Source of the DNA: Croceicoccus bisphenolivorans | GTDB taxonomy: Bacteria; Pseudomonadota; Alphaproteobacteria; Sphingomonadales; Sphingomonadaceae | Length of the DNA stretch: 64,000 nt | Direction of reading: 5' to 3' | NCBI RefSeq assembly: GCF_001634625.1 | Contig: NZ_LRSE01000003.1 | Location: 62,001 to 126,000, forward strand | Part shown: positions 43,720 through 53,312 of the stretch, piece after piece | How positions within the stretch are numbered: the stretch's first letter is position 1 | Layout: every line of letters starts with the position of its first letter | Made by a program: the position numbers and the translations under genes | Notes under the pieces: model-generated | What the model saw: the letters and a program-made list of their open reading frames with translations, nothing else | The model's database searches: none | What the model was told of the DNA's origin: nothing

Positions 43720-44247
43720 GTGGCCATCGACGAATCCCGCACCTTCAAGCCGATCCGCATCGCGCTGCTGACCGTATCGGACACGCGCGGACCGGACGAG
43801 GATACGAGCGGAGACATCCTTGCCGACCGCATCCACAACGCGGGCCACACGCTGATCGACCGTCGCATCCTGAAGGACGATGTCGGCCTCATCACCGCAC
43901 AGCTTCACGCATGGATCGAGGATGAGACCATCGATGTCGTCGTCATCACCGGCGGCACGGGCCTGACCGGCCGCGACGTCACGCCAGAAGCGCTGGACCG
44001 GGTAAAGACGCGCGAAATACCCGGTTTCGGCGAACTGTTCCGCTGGATCAGTTTCCAGACCATCGGCACCAGCACGATCCAGTCGCGCGCCTGCGCGGTG
44101 GTGGCGCGCGGCACTTATATCTTCGCGCTGCCCGGATCGAACGGCGCGGTGAAGGACGGGTGGGACGGCATTCTTGCCGAACAGCTGGACAGCCGGAACC
44201 GCCCCTGCAACTTCGTGGAACTGATCCCGCGCCTACGCGAGAAGTAA
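43720..44247 (+). CDS. moaB: Molybdenum cofactor biosynthesis protein B
   Basis: 175 residues; MoaB/Mog family, adenylates molybdopterin. The family motif 'VVITGGTGLTGRDVTPEAL' and 'FALPGSNGAVKDGWDGIL' are intact, as is 'ELFRWISFQTIGTSTIQSRA'. A GTG start at 43720 ('VAIDESRTFKPIRIAL') is used, with GAAAGG 10 bases upstream; the upstream frame lies inside the transglycosylase gene. It runs with the next gene at 7-base spacing. Confidence 0.92.
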   Translation: MAIDESRTFKPIRIALLTVSDTRGPDEDTSGDILADRIHNAGHTLIDRRILKDDVGLITAQLHAWIEDETIDVVVITGGTGLTGRDVTPEALDRVKTREIPGFGELFRWISFQTIGTSTIQSRACAVVARGTYIFALPGSNGAVKDGWDGILAEQLDSRNRPCNFVELIPRLREK

Positions 44248-44254
44248 GGCGAAC

Positions 44255-44845
44255 ATGGCTGACGCGGCGAAATCCAACCGTCATGTCCGCGCCGCGATCC
44301 GCGAGCTGCTGGAGCCGGAACTGGTCCGCCTGGGGTTTGACGGCAAATACCCCGAATTTCACCGCCTTGCCGACGGGCAGTGGCACGGCTTTGCCATCCG
44401 CACCGACAAGTACGGCGGCGGCTTTTCGACCGACATGGCGCGATCCCCGTTCAGCGAAGCGCGCTATCGCCGCCTGCTGAAATCCGATCCGTCACAGGCC
44501 GGATTGCCAGCGATTGCCGACCATGACCGCAAGCAGCGCGCCCGTCTGTGGCACGAAGGCGAAGACGGATCGGACCGGCATCAATGGTCCAGCGATTTCC
44601 GATACGACGATATCCGCGACGACCGTGACGCCTGCCGCGCCTTGGTCGGCAGACTGGTCGCACTGTTGCCCGAAGCGGATGCATGGCTGCGCACCGGCAA
44701 GGCTGGCCCGCATGTCGACGCCGATTTCAAAGGGCCGCCGGGCAGGCCGGGTCCCAACCTGCGTGCCCTGGCAGCGGACACGGTGAAAACGATCCTCGGC
44801 GCCGCCAGAATCCGTCCGGACAAGGACGGGATCTATCGCGGCTGA
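44255..44845 (+). CDS. Protein of unknown function (DUF4304-like)
   Basis: 196 residues without signal or membrane segments. The first part ('ELLEPELVRLGFDGKYPEFHRL', 'GQWHGFAIRTDKYGGGFST') resembles the DUF4304 family of unknown function, with strand-rich, aromatic composition. It follows moaB by 7 bases with a TAAGG-type site before the ATG, so it is probably co-transcribed. It ends 3 bases from the stop of the opposing YcxB-like gene. Confidence 0.62.
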   Translation: MADAAKSNRHVRAAIRELLEPELVRLGFDGKYPEFHRLADGQWHGFAIRTDKYGGGFSTDMARSPFSEARYRRLLKSDPSQAGLPAIADHDRKQRARLWHEGEDGSDRHQWSSDFRYDDIRDDRDACRALVGRLVALLPEADAWLRTGKAGPHVDADFKGPPGRPGPNLRALAADTVKTILGAARIRPDKDGIYRG

Positions 44846-44848
44846 GCC

Positions 44849-45358
44849 CTACAACCGCCTGACGCCTGCTGCTTCCAGCCTTCGCAGCAATTCGTCCGCC
44901 GCATCGCCCAGCGCGCAGGTCGGCACGAGGTTGTAGAACATCTCCGTCTGGTAAAGCAGGATCACGCCCTTCCCCGCCAGCACTTCGCGATATTCCGCCA
45001 TCGGGATGCGCACCGTGCCGCGACTGCCGATGAAAGTGATCGCATCTTCATCGAAGGACAGGGTATGATCGTCGCGCAACTGCGCGCTTTGCCGGTATTG
45101 CCGCCGCGCCTGAATGGGCGCCATCACCAGCAGCACCACCCACAGCAGCGGCAGCACCACGACCAGCGCGAAAGTCGATGCGAGGTTCAGGTATCCGTCC
45201 ATCGCGTCCAGAACCAGCAACAGCACCGCGACGACCACAATGGCGACGATAAGCCACTTCGCCGGCGGCCTGAACATGCGCGCCTTCATCGCCATCCGGC
45301 CCGCCACGACGGCCTCTGCTTCCTCTACACGATAGTGAAACGGTCCGAATTCGCTCAT
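44849..45358 (-). CDS. Small YcxB-like membrane protein
   Basis: 169 residues. Two adjacent membrane helices lie at about residues 34-53 and 60-82, with a C-terminal soluble part ('HTLSFDEDAITFIGSRGTVR', 'IPMAEYREVLAGKGVILLY') of YcxB type. Function is unknown. It resembles the era-linked protein at 12534-13151 in layout. The reading frame begins at 45358, and the next gene starts 78 bases beyond on the other strand. Confidence 0.72.
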   Translation of the reverse strand: MSEFGPFHYRVEEAEAVVAGRMAMKARMFRPPAKWLIVAIVVVAVLLLVLDAMDGYLNLASTFALVVVLPLLWVVLLVMAPIQARRQYRQSAQLRDDHTLSFDEDAITFIGSRGTVRIPMAEYREVLAGKGVILLYQTEMFYNLVPTCALGDAADELLRRLEAAGVRRL

Positions 45359-45435
45359 GCCCGAACCATAGGTCGTTCAATCGCTTGGCGCTAGTAGTTC
45401 TTGTTATGTTCCGTGCTCGGCCATACAATAAGCTC

Positions 45436-46512
45436 ATGCCGATTCGTGCCTTTTCCGGTCGCGGCGCGCCTTCGAACGCAGTGCCGCAGCGCTTCGGCCT
45501 TGCCGCGCGCGAGGCGGATGGCGACTGGCTGGACGAGGCGGCGGGCATTGACGGTCCTGCCCCCAAACTGCGCACGACGGTGACGGAGGAGCACCCGCGC
45601 GCGATCCTGTCGTTCAATGCCTCTCCCGATATTCCCTTCGACCGGTCCATCAACGCCTATCGCGGTTGCGAGCATGGCTGCGTCTATTGCTTTGCGCGAC
45701 CGACCCACGCCTATCACGACTTGTCGCCGGGGCTGGATTTCGAAACGAAGCTGTTTGCGAAGCCCGACGCGGCAAGCCTGCTGCGCAAGACGCTGGCGAA
45801 AAAGGGCTATGCCCCCGCCGTGATCGCGATGGGCACGAACACCGATCCCTACCAACCGATAGAGGCGCGTTACCGGATCACCCGCGCGATCCTCGAACTC
45901 TGTCTGGAAGTGCGGCACCCCGTGGCCATAACCACCAAATCGGCGCGTGTGCTGCGGGATCTGGACCTGCTGGCGCAGATGGCGCGGATGGATCTCGTCG
46001 CCGTTAGCCTTTCGGTCACCACGCTGGACCCGCGCCTGTCGGGCCTGCTCGAACCGCGCGCCTCTGCCCCTGCAAAGCGAATCGATGCACTGGCCCGTCT
46101 GGTCGATGCGGGCGTGCCGGCAAACTGCATGATCGCGCCGGTCATTCCCGCTATCACCGACGAATTCATGGAAGGCATCGTTGAACGGGCCGGCGCGGTT
46201 GGTGTGCAATCCGCCAACTGGATCATGATGCGCCTGCCGCACGAGGTGTCGCCACTGATGCGCGAATGGCTGGACACGCATTTCCCCGACCGCGCGGCGA
46301 AAGTCATGAACACCGTGCGCGCAATGCGCGGGGGCAAGGACAACGAACCGGACTTCCACGCCCGCTTCCGCCCGCAAGGGGCATGGGCAGACCTGTTCCG
46401 GCAACGCTTCCGGCTGGCGATCCGGCGCGCAAGGATTCCGCAGCGGCAGGTGACGCTGGACTGCTCCCGCTTTCGCGCGCCTTCGGCAGACGGGCAGCTG
46501 TCGTTGCTGTAA
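45436..46512 (+). CDS. PA0069-family radical SAM protein
   Basis: 358 residues. The radical SAM cluster motif is CxxxCxxC in 'RGCEHGCVYCFARPTH', preceded by 'NAYRGCEHG'. The remainder has 'MGTNTDPYQPIEARYRITR', 'TTKSARVLRDLDLL' and 'NWIMMRLPHEVSPL', the features of the PA0069/Rv2578c family (often compared with spore photoproduct lyase-like enzymes); its reaction is unknown. Starts at 45436 or 45406 are both possible; the former is used. It is divergent from the small YcxB-like gene. Confidence 0.86.
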   Translation: MPIRAFSGRGAPSNAVPQRFGLAAREADGDWLDEAAGIDGPAPKLRTTVTEEHPRAILSFNASPDIPFDRSINAYRGCEHGCVYCFARPTHAYHDLSPGLDFETKLFAKPDAASLLRKTLAKKGYAPAVIAMGTNTDPYQPIEARYRITRAILELCLEVRHPVAITTKSARVLRDLDLLAQMARMDLVAVSLSVTTLDPRLSGLLEPRASAPAKRIDALARLVDAGVPANCMIAPVIPAITDEFMEGIVERAGAVGVQSANWIMMRLPHEVSPLMREWLDTHFPDRAAKVMNTVRAMRGGKDNEPDFHARFRPQGAWADLFRQRFRLAIRRARIPQRQVTLDCSRFRAPSADGQLSLL

Positions 46513-46584
46513 ACTATCGCGTTTACGGTTGGGCAAACTCTGTGTGCGAGAATTTTCTTCGCAAATCAGGGGGATTACCCGGCT

Positions 46585-47184
46585 ATGAAGGAAATCGTTC
46601 TGGGCGGCGTCGCCGTCTTCGGCGTGGGGCTTGCCACGTTCTTCGCCCCGCCCTTCAAGTTCGGCACGTTCGAACGCCTCGATACGGCGCATGGCCCCGC
46701 CTATACATTGACGACGGAACAGGCCGTCGACCGGCTGCTGACGGCAGCGCCCGTCAAAGGGCAGATGCCCTTCGGCAATCTTGACCTGACAATCAGCAAG
46801 GTTTCCGCCGACAAGGTCCGTTTCGCGGCGGAAGGCGCCCATGCGCGGTTCGGCTGCACGGCCACCGTTTTCCAGGCCCGCAGGGACGCGGTTCAGGTGA
46901 AAACCGCGTGCACCGGCGGCGGTTCGCCAAGTGACGGCGCGGCCGCCCCGGCGGTGGACGAGATGAAGGAGATCGGATTTCGCGAACTGGTCGATTCCAC
47001 GATGCAAAAGCGACCGTTCGACAATGCCAAAGTGCAGATGCAGAACACCGGCGCGATGATGCGCAACCTGCCGCAGATGCAGAAAGACGCGCTGAAGATG
47101 AGCGCCGAAACGGGCAGGATGCAGCAGGAATACGAAGCCGACCGCGAAGACGCCGAAATGCGCCGCTGGCTCGAATCGGACTGA
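46585..47184 (+). CDS. Anchored or secreted protein of unknown function
   Basis: 199 residues. The N-terminus 'MKEIVLGGVAVFGVGLATFF' is a membrane anchor or uncleaved signal. The rest is soluble, with a Lys/Met/Glu-rich helical tail ('MQNTGAMMRNLPQMQKDAL') and a variable acidic end ('EADREDAEMRRWLESD'). No family is recognised. AGGGGG lies 10-15 bases before the ATG. It ends 3 bases from the stop of the opposing dnaE. Confidence 0.65.
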   Translation: MKEIVLGGVAVFGVGLATFFAPPFKFGTFERLDTAHGPAYTLTTEQAVDRLLTAAPVKGQMPFGNLDLTISKVSADKVRFAAEGAHARFGCTATVFQARRDAVQVKTACTGGGSPSDGAAAPAVDEMKEIGFRELVDSTMQKRPFDNAKVQMQNTGAMMRNLPQMQKDALKMSAETGRMQQEYEADREDAEMRRWLESD

Positions 47185-47187
47185 GGA

Positions 47188-50100
47188 TCAGGCGACCAGC
47201 CGCAGCGCCTGCTTCGATTTGGCCGACAATGCGGCGGCGCTGACACCCGCGATCTCTGCCAGCCGGTCGGCCAGTTCGCCGTCCAGCGCGAAATCGCGGC
47301 CCAGCAGCATCGTCGCCTCCCGCCCTTCACCCAACAGCAGGCGGGCGATCACTTCACCTGTCGCGCCCTCTGCCCGCGGCAGAGCGAGTGCCAGCTCGCC
47401 GATGGCGTCGATCCGGTCGATCGTCAGGCGCAGTTCCATCCGCGCCGACCCCTTCACCGCCGTCAGCGCTCTTGCCCCGCGCACGGTAACGCGCGGCGGC
47501 TCTTCGGGGCTTGGGCGGTCAAGCTCGACATTCAGCAGCACGCATTCGCCCGACTTTGCCCAATCGCGGAAACTGTCGACCAGCCCTTCCTCGAAACACG
47601 ATGCGCTGAACTGGCCGGACTGGTCGGAGAAATCGGCCATCACGAAATCGCGGCCCTTGCGCGTCTGGCGCTTGTTCGCCCCTTCGACCAGCACGGCCAT
47701 CACCGCGCTGGTGCGCCCGCTGCCGCCGCCGTCTTCCGACCCGCTGGCCATCAGGCTGGCATAGGATCGCGCACCCTGCGAACTGGCAACCGCGCGCCAC
47801 TGGCTGACGGGGTGGGCCGCGAAGTAGAAGCCGAAATTCTCGCGCTCCTTCTCCATCTGGTCCTTGCGCGGCCATGCGGGCGTTTCGACCATGCGCAAGT
47901 CCGCCTCGGCATGGTCTTCCCCGCCGAACAGCCCGCCCTGCCCGCTTTCCTTTTCGCGCACGGCGGCATCGGCCACGGCGAGCAGCATGTCGGCATTGGC
48001 GATGACCTTGGCGCGGTTCGGCTCAAGGCTGTCCAGCGCACCGGCACAGGCCAGCCCTTCCAGCTGGCGGCGGTTCATCGAACCTGCGGGTAGCCGTTCG
48101 AACATATCCTTCAGGCCATCGAACTTGCCCCGTGCCTCGCGCTCGGCGACGATCGCGTCCATCGCCTTTTCGCCGACGTTGCGGATGCCCGCCAGCGCGT
48201 AGCGGACGCGGTGCCCTTCGTCGGTCGGCTCGACCGTGAATTCGGCCTCGCTCATGTTGATGTCGGGGCCGGCGCATTCCAGACCGCCGCCGGGATAGCG
48301 TCGCATGTCGTCGACGAAGACCGACAGCTTTTCCGACTGGTGCATGTCGAAGCACATCGATGCGGCGTAGAATTCGTGCGGATAATGCGCCTTCAGCCAC
48401 GCGGTCTGATAGGCGAGCAACGCATAGGCAGCGGCGTGCGACTTGTTGAAGCCGTAGCCGGCGAACTTGTCGATCAAGTCGAACAGTTCGTTCGCCTTTT
48501 TCGCGTCGATGTCGCTGACTTCCTTGCAGCCTTCGACAAATCGCGTTCGCTGCGCGTCCATCTCGGCCTGCACCTTCTTGCCCATCGCGCGGCGCAGCAA
48601 GTCTGCATCGCCCAGCGAGTATCCGGCAAGGATCTGCGCGGCCTGCATCACCTGTTCCTGATAGACGAAGATGCCGTACGTCTCGGCCAGGATGCCTTCG
48701 AGCTTGGGGTGCGGATATTCGATTTCCGCCTGTCCGTTCTTGCGCTGGCCGAACAGGGGGATGTTGTCCATCGGGCCGGGGCGATAGAGCGAGACGAGCG
48801 CGATGATGTCCTCGAACCGCGTCGGCTTCACCGCGGCCAGCGTGCGCCGCATGCCTTCCGATTCCAGCTGGAACACGCCGACGGTATTGCCCTGCTTCAG
48901 AAGCTGGAACACGCCCCCGTCGTCCCACGGCAGACCATCGAGATCGATCTCGATCCCGCGCCGCTTGAGCAAATCAACCGCCTTGCGCAGCACCGACAGG
49001 GTTTTCAGGCCGAGGAAGTCGAACTTAACAAGGCCGCTCGATTCGACATGCTTCATGTCGAACTGCGTCACCGGCATGTCCGAACGCGGATCGCGGTAGA
49101 GCGGGACGAGCTGCGAGAGCGGACGGTCGCCGATCACCACGCCCGCGGCGTGGGTGGAGGAATTGCGCGGCAGGCCTTCCAGCTGCATCGCAAGGTCGAG
49201 CAACCGGCGCACTTCGGGATCACGTTTATACTCACCCGCGAACTCGGCGATGCCGTTCAGCGCGCGGTCCAGCGTCCACGGGTCTGCCGGAAGGTTCGGC
49301 ACCATCTTGGTCAGCCGGTCGACGTGGCCGTAGCTCATCTGCAGGATGCGGCCGCAATCGCGCAGCACGGCGCGGGCCTTCATCTTGCCGAAGGTGATGA
49401 TCTGCGCGACGTGATCGTGCCCGTACTTCTTCTGGACGTAGCGGATCACCTCGCCGCGCCGCGTTTCGCAGAAGTCGATGTCGAAGTCGGGCATCGACAC
49501 GCGTTCGGGGTTTAGGAAACGTTCGAACAGCAGGCCGAGCCGCAGTGGATCGAGATCGGTAATCGTCAGCGCCCACGCCACCAGCGAACCTGCACCAGAA
49601 CCACGGCCCGGCCCAACCGGAATGCCGTTATCCTTCGCCCACTTGATGAAGTCGGCAACGATCAGGAAGTAGCCGGGAAAGCCCATGCCGACGATGATGT
49701 CGATCTCGAACTGCAGGCGGTCGAAATACTTCTGCCGCTCTTCCGGCTCCATCTCGCCATACGGCTCAAGCCGCTTTTCAAGGCCGCGCTTCGCGTCCTC
49801 TGTAATCATGCGCGCCTCACCCTCCAGATCGCCGGCAAGGCTGGGCAGGATCGGCTTGCGATAGGGCGGCATGAACGCGCAGCGCTGGGCGACGACCATC
49901 GTGTTGGCCAGCGCTTCGGGCAGATCGGCGAAGACCTGTGCCATCGCATCCGCCGGTTTCACCCATGCATCCCTGGGCGCGCGGGGGCGGTCCTCGTTAT
50001 CGATATAGGTCGAACTGGCGATGCACAGCATGGCATCGTGCGCGGGGTGGAAGCTCGCCTCGTCGAACAGCGCGGGGTTCGTGCCGACGATGGGCAGGTC

Positions 50101-50673
50101 GCGCGCATAGGCAAGGTCGATCAGCGCGTCCTCGCTCTCCGCCTCGTTCTCCGCGCCGCTGCGCGCAATCTCGACATATAGCCGGTTCGGGAACAGCGCC
50201 TGCAACCTGTCGGCATAGGCTGCGGCCTCTTCCGCCTGCTCCGCCGCCAGCAGCCGCGCCAGCGCGCCTTCGCCCGCGCCCGTAAGGCAGATCAGCCCGT
50301 CGGTATGCCCCTCCAGCGCACCCATCGGCACGTGGGGGTCAAGGTGCAGCGGACGATCGAGGTGCGCCTTGGAGACGAGGTGGCACAAGTTGTTCCACCC
50401 ATCCTCGTCCTGCGCATAGAGCGCGATCCAGTCGATCGTATCGCGATTCGGGCGCTGGACGGCCAGCAGCGTGCCGACGACGGGCTGCACGCCGACATCC
50501 TTGGCCGCGCCCGCAAAGGCGATCGAGCCGTAAAGGCCGTTGCGGTCGCAGATGGCGATGGCGGGAAAGCCGCGTTCCTTGGCCAGCTTGGCCAGTTTCT
50601 TCGGATCGATCGCGCCTTCCAGCATCGTGAAGCTGGAAAAGACGCGAAGGGGTACGAAGGGCGCGAAGGACAT
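47188..50673 (-). CDS. dnaE: DNA polymerase III subunit alpha
   Basis: 1161 residues; replicative polymerase. The catalytic aspartates are D396 and D398 in 'MPDFDIDFCETRRGEVI', with 'VGPGRGSGAGSLVAWAL' just before. C-terminal OB fold and tail ('GADKRQ'-like region to the end) are present. The N-terminal PHP domain begins 'MSFAPFVPLRVFSSFTML', where active PHP domains have an HxH motif (HLHVHSEYS-like), so its phosphoesterase activity is probably lost. It reads 'ICDRNGLYG' where others have TDHGN. This form is common in sphingomonads. It is downstream of the small gene at 50771. Confidence 0.94.
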   Translation of the reverse strand: MSFAPFVPLRVFSSFTMLEGAIDPKKLAKLAKERGFPAIAICDRNGLYGSIAFAGAAKDVGVQPVVGTLLAVQRPNRDTIDWIALYAQDEDGWNNLCHLVSKAHLDRPLHLDPHVPMGALEGHTDGLICLTGAGEGALARLLAAEQAEEAAAYADRLQALFPNRLYVEIARSGAENEAESEDALIDLAYARDLPIVGTNPALFDEASFHPAHDAMLCIASSTYIDNEDRPRAPRDAWVKPADAMAQVFADLPEALANTMVVAQRCAFMPPYRKPILPSLAGDLEGEARMITEDAKRGLEKRLEPYGEMEPEERQKYFDRLQFEIDIIVGMGFPGYFLIVADFIKWAKDNGIPVGPGRGSGAGSLVAWALTITDLDPLRLGLLFERFLNPERVSMPDFDIDFCETRRGEVIRYVQKKYGHDHVAQIITFGKMKARAVLRDCGRILQMSYGHVDRLTKMVPNLPADPWTLDRALNGIAEFAGEYKRDPEVRRLLDLAMQLEGLPRNSSTHAAGVVIGDRPLSQLVPLYRDPRSDMPVTQFDMKHVESSGLVKFDFLGLKTLSVLRKAVDLLKRRGIEIDLDGLPWDDGGVFQLLKQGNTVGVFQLESEGMRRTLAAVKPTRFEDIIALVSLYRPGPMDNIPLFGQRKNGQAEIEYPHPKLEGILAETYGIFVYQEQVMQAAQILAGYSLGDADLLRRAMGKKVQAEMDAQRTRFVEGCKEVSDIDAKKANELFDLIDKFAGYGFNKSHAAAYALLAYQTAWLKAHYPHEFYAASMCFDMHQSEKLSVFVDDMRRYPGGGLECAGPDINMSEAEFTVEPTDEGHRVRYALAGIRNVGEKAMDAIVAEREARGKFDGLKDMFERLPAGSMNRRQLEGLACAGALDSLEPNRAKVIANADMLLAVADAAVREKESGQGGLFGGEDHAEADLRMVETPAWPRKDQMEKERENFGFYFAAHPVSQWRAVASSQGARSYASLMASGSEDGGGSGRTSAVMAVLVEGANKRQTRKGRDFVMADFSDQSGQFSASCFEEGLVDSFRDWAKSGECVLLNVELDRPSPEEPPRVTVRGARALTAVKGSARMELRLTIDRIDAIGELALALPRAEGATGEVIARLLLGEGREATMLLGRDFALDGELADRLAEIAGVSAAALSAKSKQALRLVA

Positions 50674-50770
50674 GGTGTCACGCTAACGAAACGAACCGCC
50701 CCGCGCGAGAGTGCAGTGCGCGTTTCAACAGGGGTGTCCCCGTCTTTCTGCCCCGCTTCGACGCCCGCGA

Positions 50771-51055
50771 TCACGCGGCGGGAAAATCGTCCCGCCGGGC
50801 CAGCGCCTCGATCTCGCCAAGGGTAAACACGCGGTCGCCCGACTTCTGGATGACAAGACCCGTCCGGTCACTTTCCGGCAGCATCTTCACGAAGCGGATC
50901 ATCTCCGCGAACGTCCCTTCGCGGATGACGTTGAGGCCGCGCAACATATCGCTCGACTGTCCTTCGGCGCGGCGGTGCAGCGATGCGTGATCGTTCCAGT
51001 CGCTGGCGTTCGGATCAAGCGGCTCTGCGTGGAATGTGCTGGGATGTTCGCTCAT
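50771..51055 (-). CDS. Small protein of unknown function
   Basis: 94 residues, soluble and acidic, with an Asp/His-rich start ('MSEHPSTFHAEPLDPNASDW') and a helical core 'MLRGLNVIREGTFAEMIRFV', then 'VFTLGEIEALARR'. No family is recognised. The ATG at 51055 has AGGGGG 6 bases upstream; the same 14-base start context, GGGGGATTTGATGA, occurs before the secreted-protein gene at 18372. It lies between lolD and dnaE, 97 bases from dnaE. Confidence 0.65.
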   Translation of the reverse strand: MSEHPSTFHAEPLDPNASDWNDHASLHRRAEGQSSDMLRGLNVIREGTFAEMIRFVKMLPESDRTGLVIQKSGDRVFTLGEIEALARRDDFPAA

Positions 51056-51079
51056 CAAATCCCCCTTTCGTCGTTTTAC

Positions 51080-51092
51080 GGTGTTTCACACC
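51080..51092 (-). repeat. Short hairpin in the leader of the 94-residue gene
   Basis: GGTGT-TTC-ACACC forms a 5-bp stem with a 3-base loop, 24 bases before the start codon at 51055. A second inverted repeat, TTTCCC...GGGAAA (51116-51135), marks the end of lolD. Confidence 0.4.
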
Positions 51093-51136
51093 ATCAACGC
51101 ACGAGGCATCCGTTTTTTCCCTGATTTACGGGAAAT

Positions 51137-51817
51137 TCAGGCGTGGTGCAGCACACCTTCGTGCAGGCGCACAACCCTGTCCATCCGCGCGGCCAGACGC
51201 TCGTTGTGGGTCGCGATCAGCGCGGCGCTGCCCTGCCCGCGCACCAGCCGCAGGAATTCCTCCAGCACACGGTCGCTCGTCGCCTCGTCAAGGTTGCCGG
51301 TGGGTTCGTCCGCCAGCACCAGATCGGGCTTGTTGGCCAGCGCACGGGCCACGGCCACGCGCTGCTGCTCCCCGCCCGAAAGCTGGCTGGGCCGGTGCGT
51401 CAGCCGGTGGCCAAGGCCAAGCGCGGTCAGCAATTCCTTTGCCCGCACTTCCGCCTCTTCGCGCGGAACGCCCGCGACAAGCTGGGGAAGGATCACGTTC
51501 TCGTTCGCGTCGAAATCGGGCAGCAGGTGATGGAACTGGTACACGAAGCCCAAGTGTTCGCGCCGCAACGCCGTGCGCGCGTCGCCGTTGGACTTCTCCG
51601 CCCGCTGGCCACAGATCGCGATTTCGCCGCCAAAGCCGCCTTCCAGCAGGCCCACCGCCTGCAACATCGTCGACTTGCCCGAACCCGACGGGCCGAGCAG
51701 GGCCACGATCTCTCCGGGCATGATGGCAAGATCGATGCCGCGCAGGACATCGATGGTGACGCCCCCTTGCGTGAAGGAGCGGGTCAGGCCCTTCAGTTCG
51801 ACAACCGCATTATTCAT
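51137..51817 (-). CDS. lolD: Lipoprotein-releasing ABC transporter ATP-binding protein
   Basis: 226 residues; powers release of lipoproteins from the inner membrane. Walker A is '[10 protein letters not shown]', signature '[16 protein letters not shown]', Walker B '[12 protein letters not shown]', and the H-loop 'ATHNERLA'. The start overlaps the permease stop by 8 bases, so the two are translationally coupled. Confidence 0.93.
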   Translation of the reverse strand: MNNAVVELKGLTRSFTQGGVTIDVLRGIDLAIMPGEIVALLGPSGSGKSTMLQAVGLLEGGFGGEIAICGQRAEKSNGDARTALRREHLGFVYQFHHLLPDFDANENVILPQLVAGVPREEAEVRAKELLTALGLGHRLTHRPSQLSGGEQQRVAVARALANKPDLVLADEPTGNLDEATSDRVLEEFLRLVRGQGSAALIATHNERLAARMDRVVRLHEGVLHHA

Positions 51818-53051
51818 AGCGCAACACCTGTACCGGGTCCGTGCTCGACGCCTTGAACGCAGGGTAAAGCGTGGCGAGGAACGAGAGCACCAGCGCGATC
51901 AGCACGATCAATATCACTTCTCCCGGATCGGTGCGCGCGGGCAGTTCGGAAAGGAAGCGGATGGACGGGTCCCACAATTCCTGTCCGGTCAGCAGTTCGA
52001 CCAGCCTCACCGCCGACTGCCGGAATTCCAGCGCGACGAAGCCCAGCAATAGGCCCGCGCCGGTGCCCAGCGTGCCGATCAGGAAACCTGCCGTCACGAA
52101 GATTTTCAGGATCGAACGCCGCGTCGCGCCCATCGTGCGCATGATCGCGATATCGCGCGTCTTGGCACGCACCAGCATGATCAGGCTGGACAGGATGTTG
52201 AACACGGCGACCAGCACGATGATCGACAGCACCACGAACATCGCCACGCGTTCCACGGCCAGCGCCTCGAACAGGGATGCGTTGATCGTCTTCCAGTCAT
52301 TCACCACGGCGCGGCCTGCCAGCTTCCGGCCCAGCGGGGCCAGCGTCTCGCCAACGGTGTCGGGGTCTTCGGTCATCACCTCTATCATGCCGACCGAATC
52401 GCCGATCAGCAGCAGCGTCTGCGCATCCTTCATCGGCATGACGACATAGGCGTTGTCATAGTCGTAGATGCCGATTTCGAAGATAGCGGCCACTTCATAG
52501 CCGATTTCGCGCGGCACGGTGCCGAACGGCGTCGTGCGCCCCTGCGGGTTGATGACGGTGATGACATCGCCGATGCGGATGCCAAGGTTCTGCGCCAGCC
52601 GCGAACCGATCGCGACGCGGCCCGCGCCCGGCTGCAGCAGGTCCAGATTGCCGAGCAGGTTCTTGTCCTTCAGCTCGGCAATCGATTCGGGCGTCGACCC
52701 GCGCACCAGCACGGCCTCCGCGCGGCCTTCGTAGCTGCCCAGCAACGGTTGTTCGATCAGCGGTTCGGCACGCGTCACGCCCGGCGTCTTGCGCACGTCT
52801 TCCAACACGGATTCCCAGTTATCCAGCCGCCCTCCGTAAGCCTGGATCACCGCATGGCCGTTCAGCCCCACGATCTTGTCCAGCAGTTCGGCCCGGAAGC
52901 CGTTCATCACGCTCATCACGATGACCAGCGCAGCCACGCCCAGCATCACCGCGGCAAGGCTGATGCCCGCCACCATGGCGATGTACGCCTCGCCCTTGCC
53001 AGGCAGCATGTAGCGCTTGGCGATGGTCCATTCGAAAGGTGAGAGAATCAA
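51810..53051 (-). CDS. Lipoprotein-releasing ABC transporter permease (LolC/LolE/LolF type)
   Basis: 413 residues with the LolC/E topology: one helix near residues 22-48, a large periplasmic domain (about 50-270), then three helices ('[20 protein letters not shown]', '[20 protein letters not shown]', and one near 380-405). The end is '[12 protein letters not shown]', a normal LolC/E C-terminus. Only one permease gene is present, so the complex may use a homodimer or LolF-type subunit as in other alphaproteobacteria. The start is TTG (53051); no better one was found. It diverges from purF with 261 bases between. Confidence 0.9.
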   Translation of the reverse strand: MILSPFEWTIAKRYMLPGKGEAYIAMVAGISLAAVMLGVAALVIVMSVMNGFRAELLDKIVGLNGHAVIQAYGGRLDNWESVLEDVRKTPGVTRAEPLIEQPLLGSYEGRAEAVLVRGSTPESIAELKDKNLLGNLDLLQPGAGRVAIGSRLAQNLGIRIGDVITVINPQGRTTPFGTVPREIGYEVAAIFEIGIYDYDNAYVVMPMKDAQTLLLIGDSVGMIEVMTEDPDTVGETLAPLGRKLAGRAVVNDWKTINASLFEALAVERVAMFVVLSIIVLVAVFNILSSLIMLVRAKTRDIAIMRTMGATRRSILKIFVTAGFLIGTLGTGAGLLLGFVALEFRQSAVRLVELLTGQELWDPSIRFLSELPARTDPGEVILIVLIALVLSFLATLYPAFKASSTDPVQVLRYE

Positions 53052-53312
53052 ACCGGGAAACTGCCTGCTATGCGGCGCAGGACATGGGGTGCGCGCCGAC
53101 TGGTGCCTTCAACGCGGTTGATTAGGCCCCGGTTCCCCGACTGGCAACCCGCGTCGGCATTTGTGCGGTTGCGAAAAAGCAAGGCAATCGCCGGTTGTAA
53201 TCGCGGTGAAACATGGGCAAAGGCGCCCCGAACGGCGCAGGTGACGCGCAGCACCCTTTCTGCTAGTCAACCCACGCAGCCCCCGGCAGGCAACAAGCGG
53301 AAGATCCACGGC

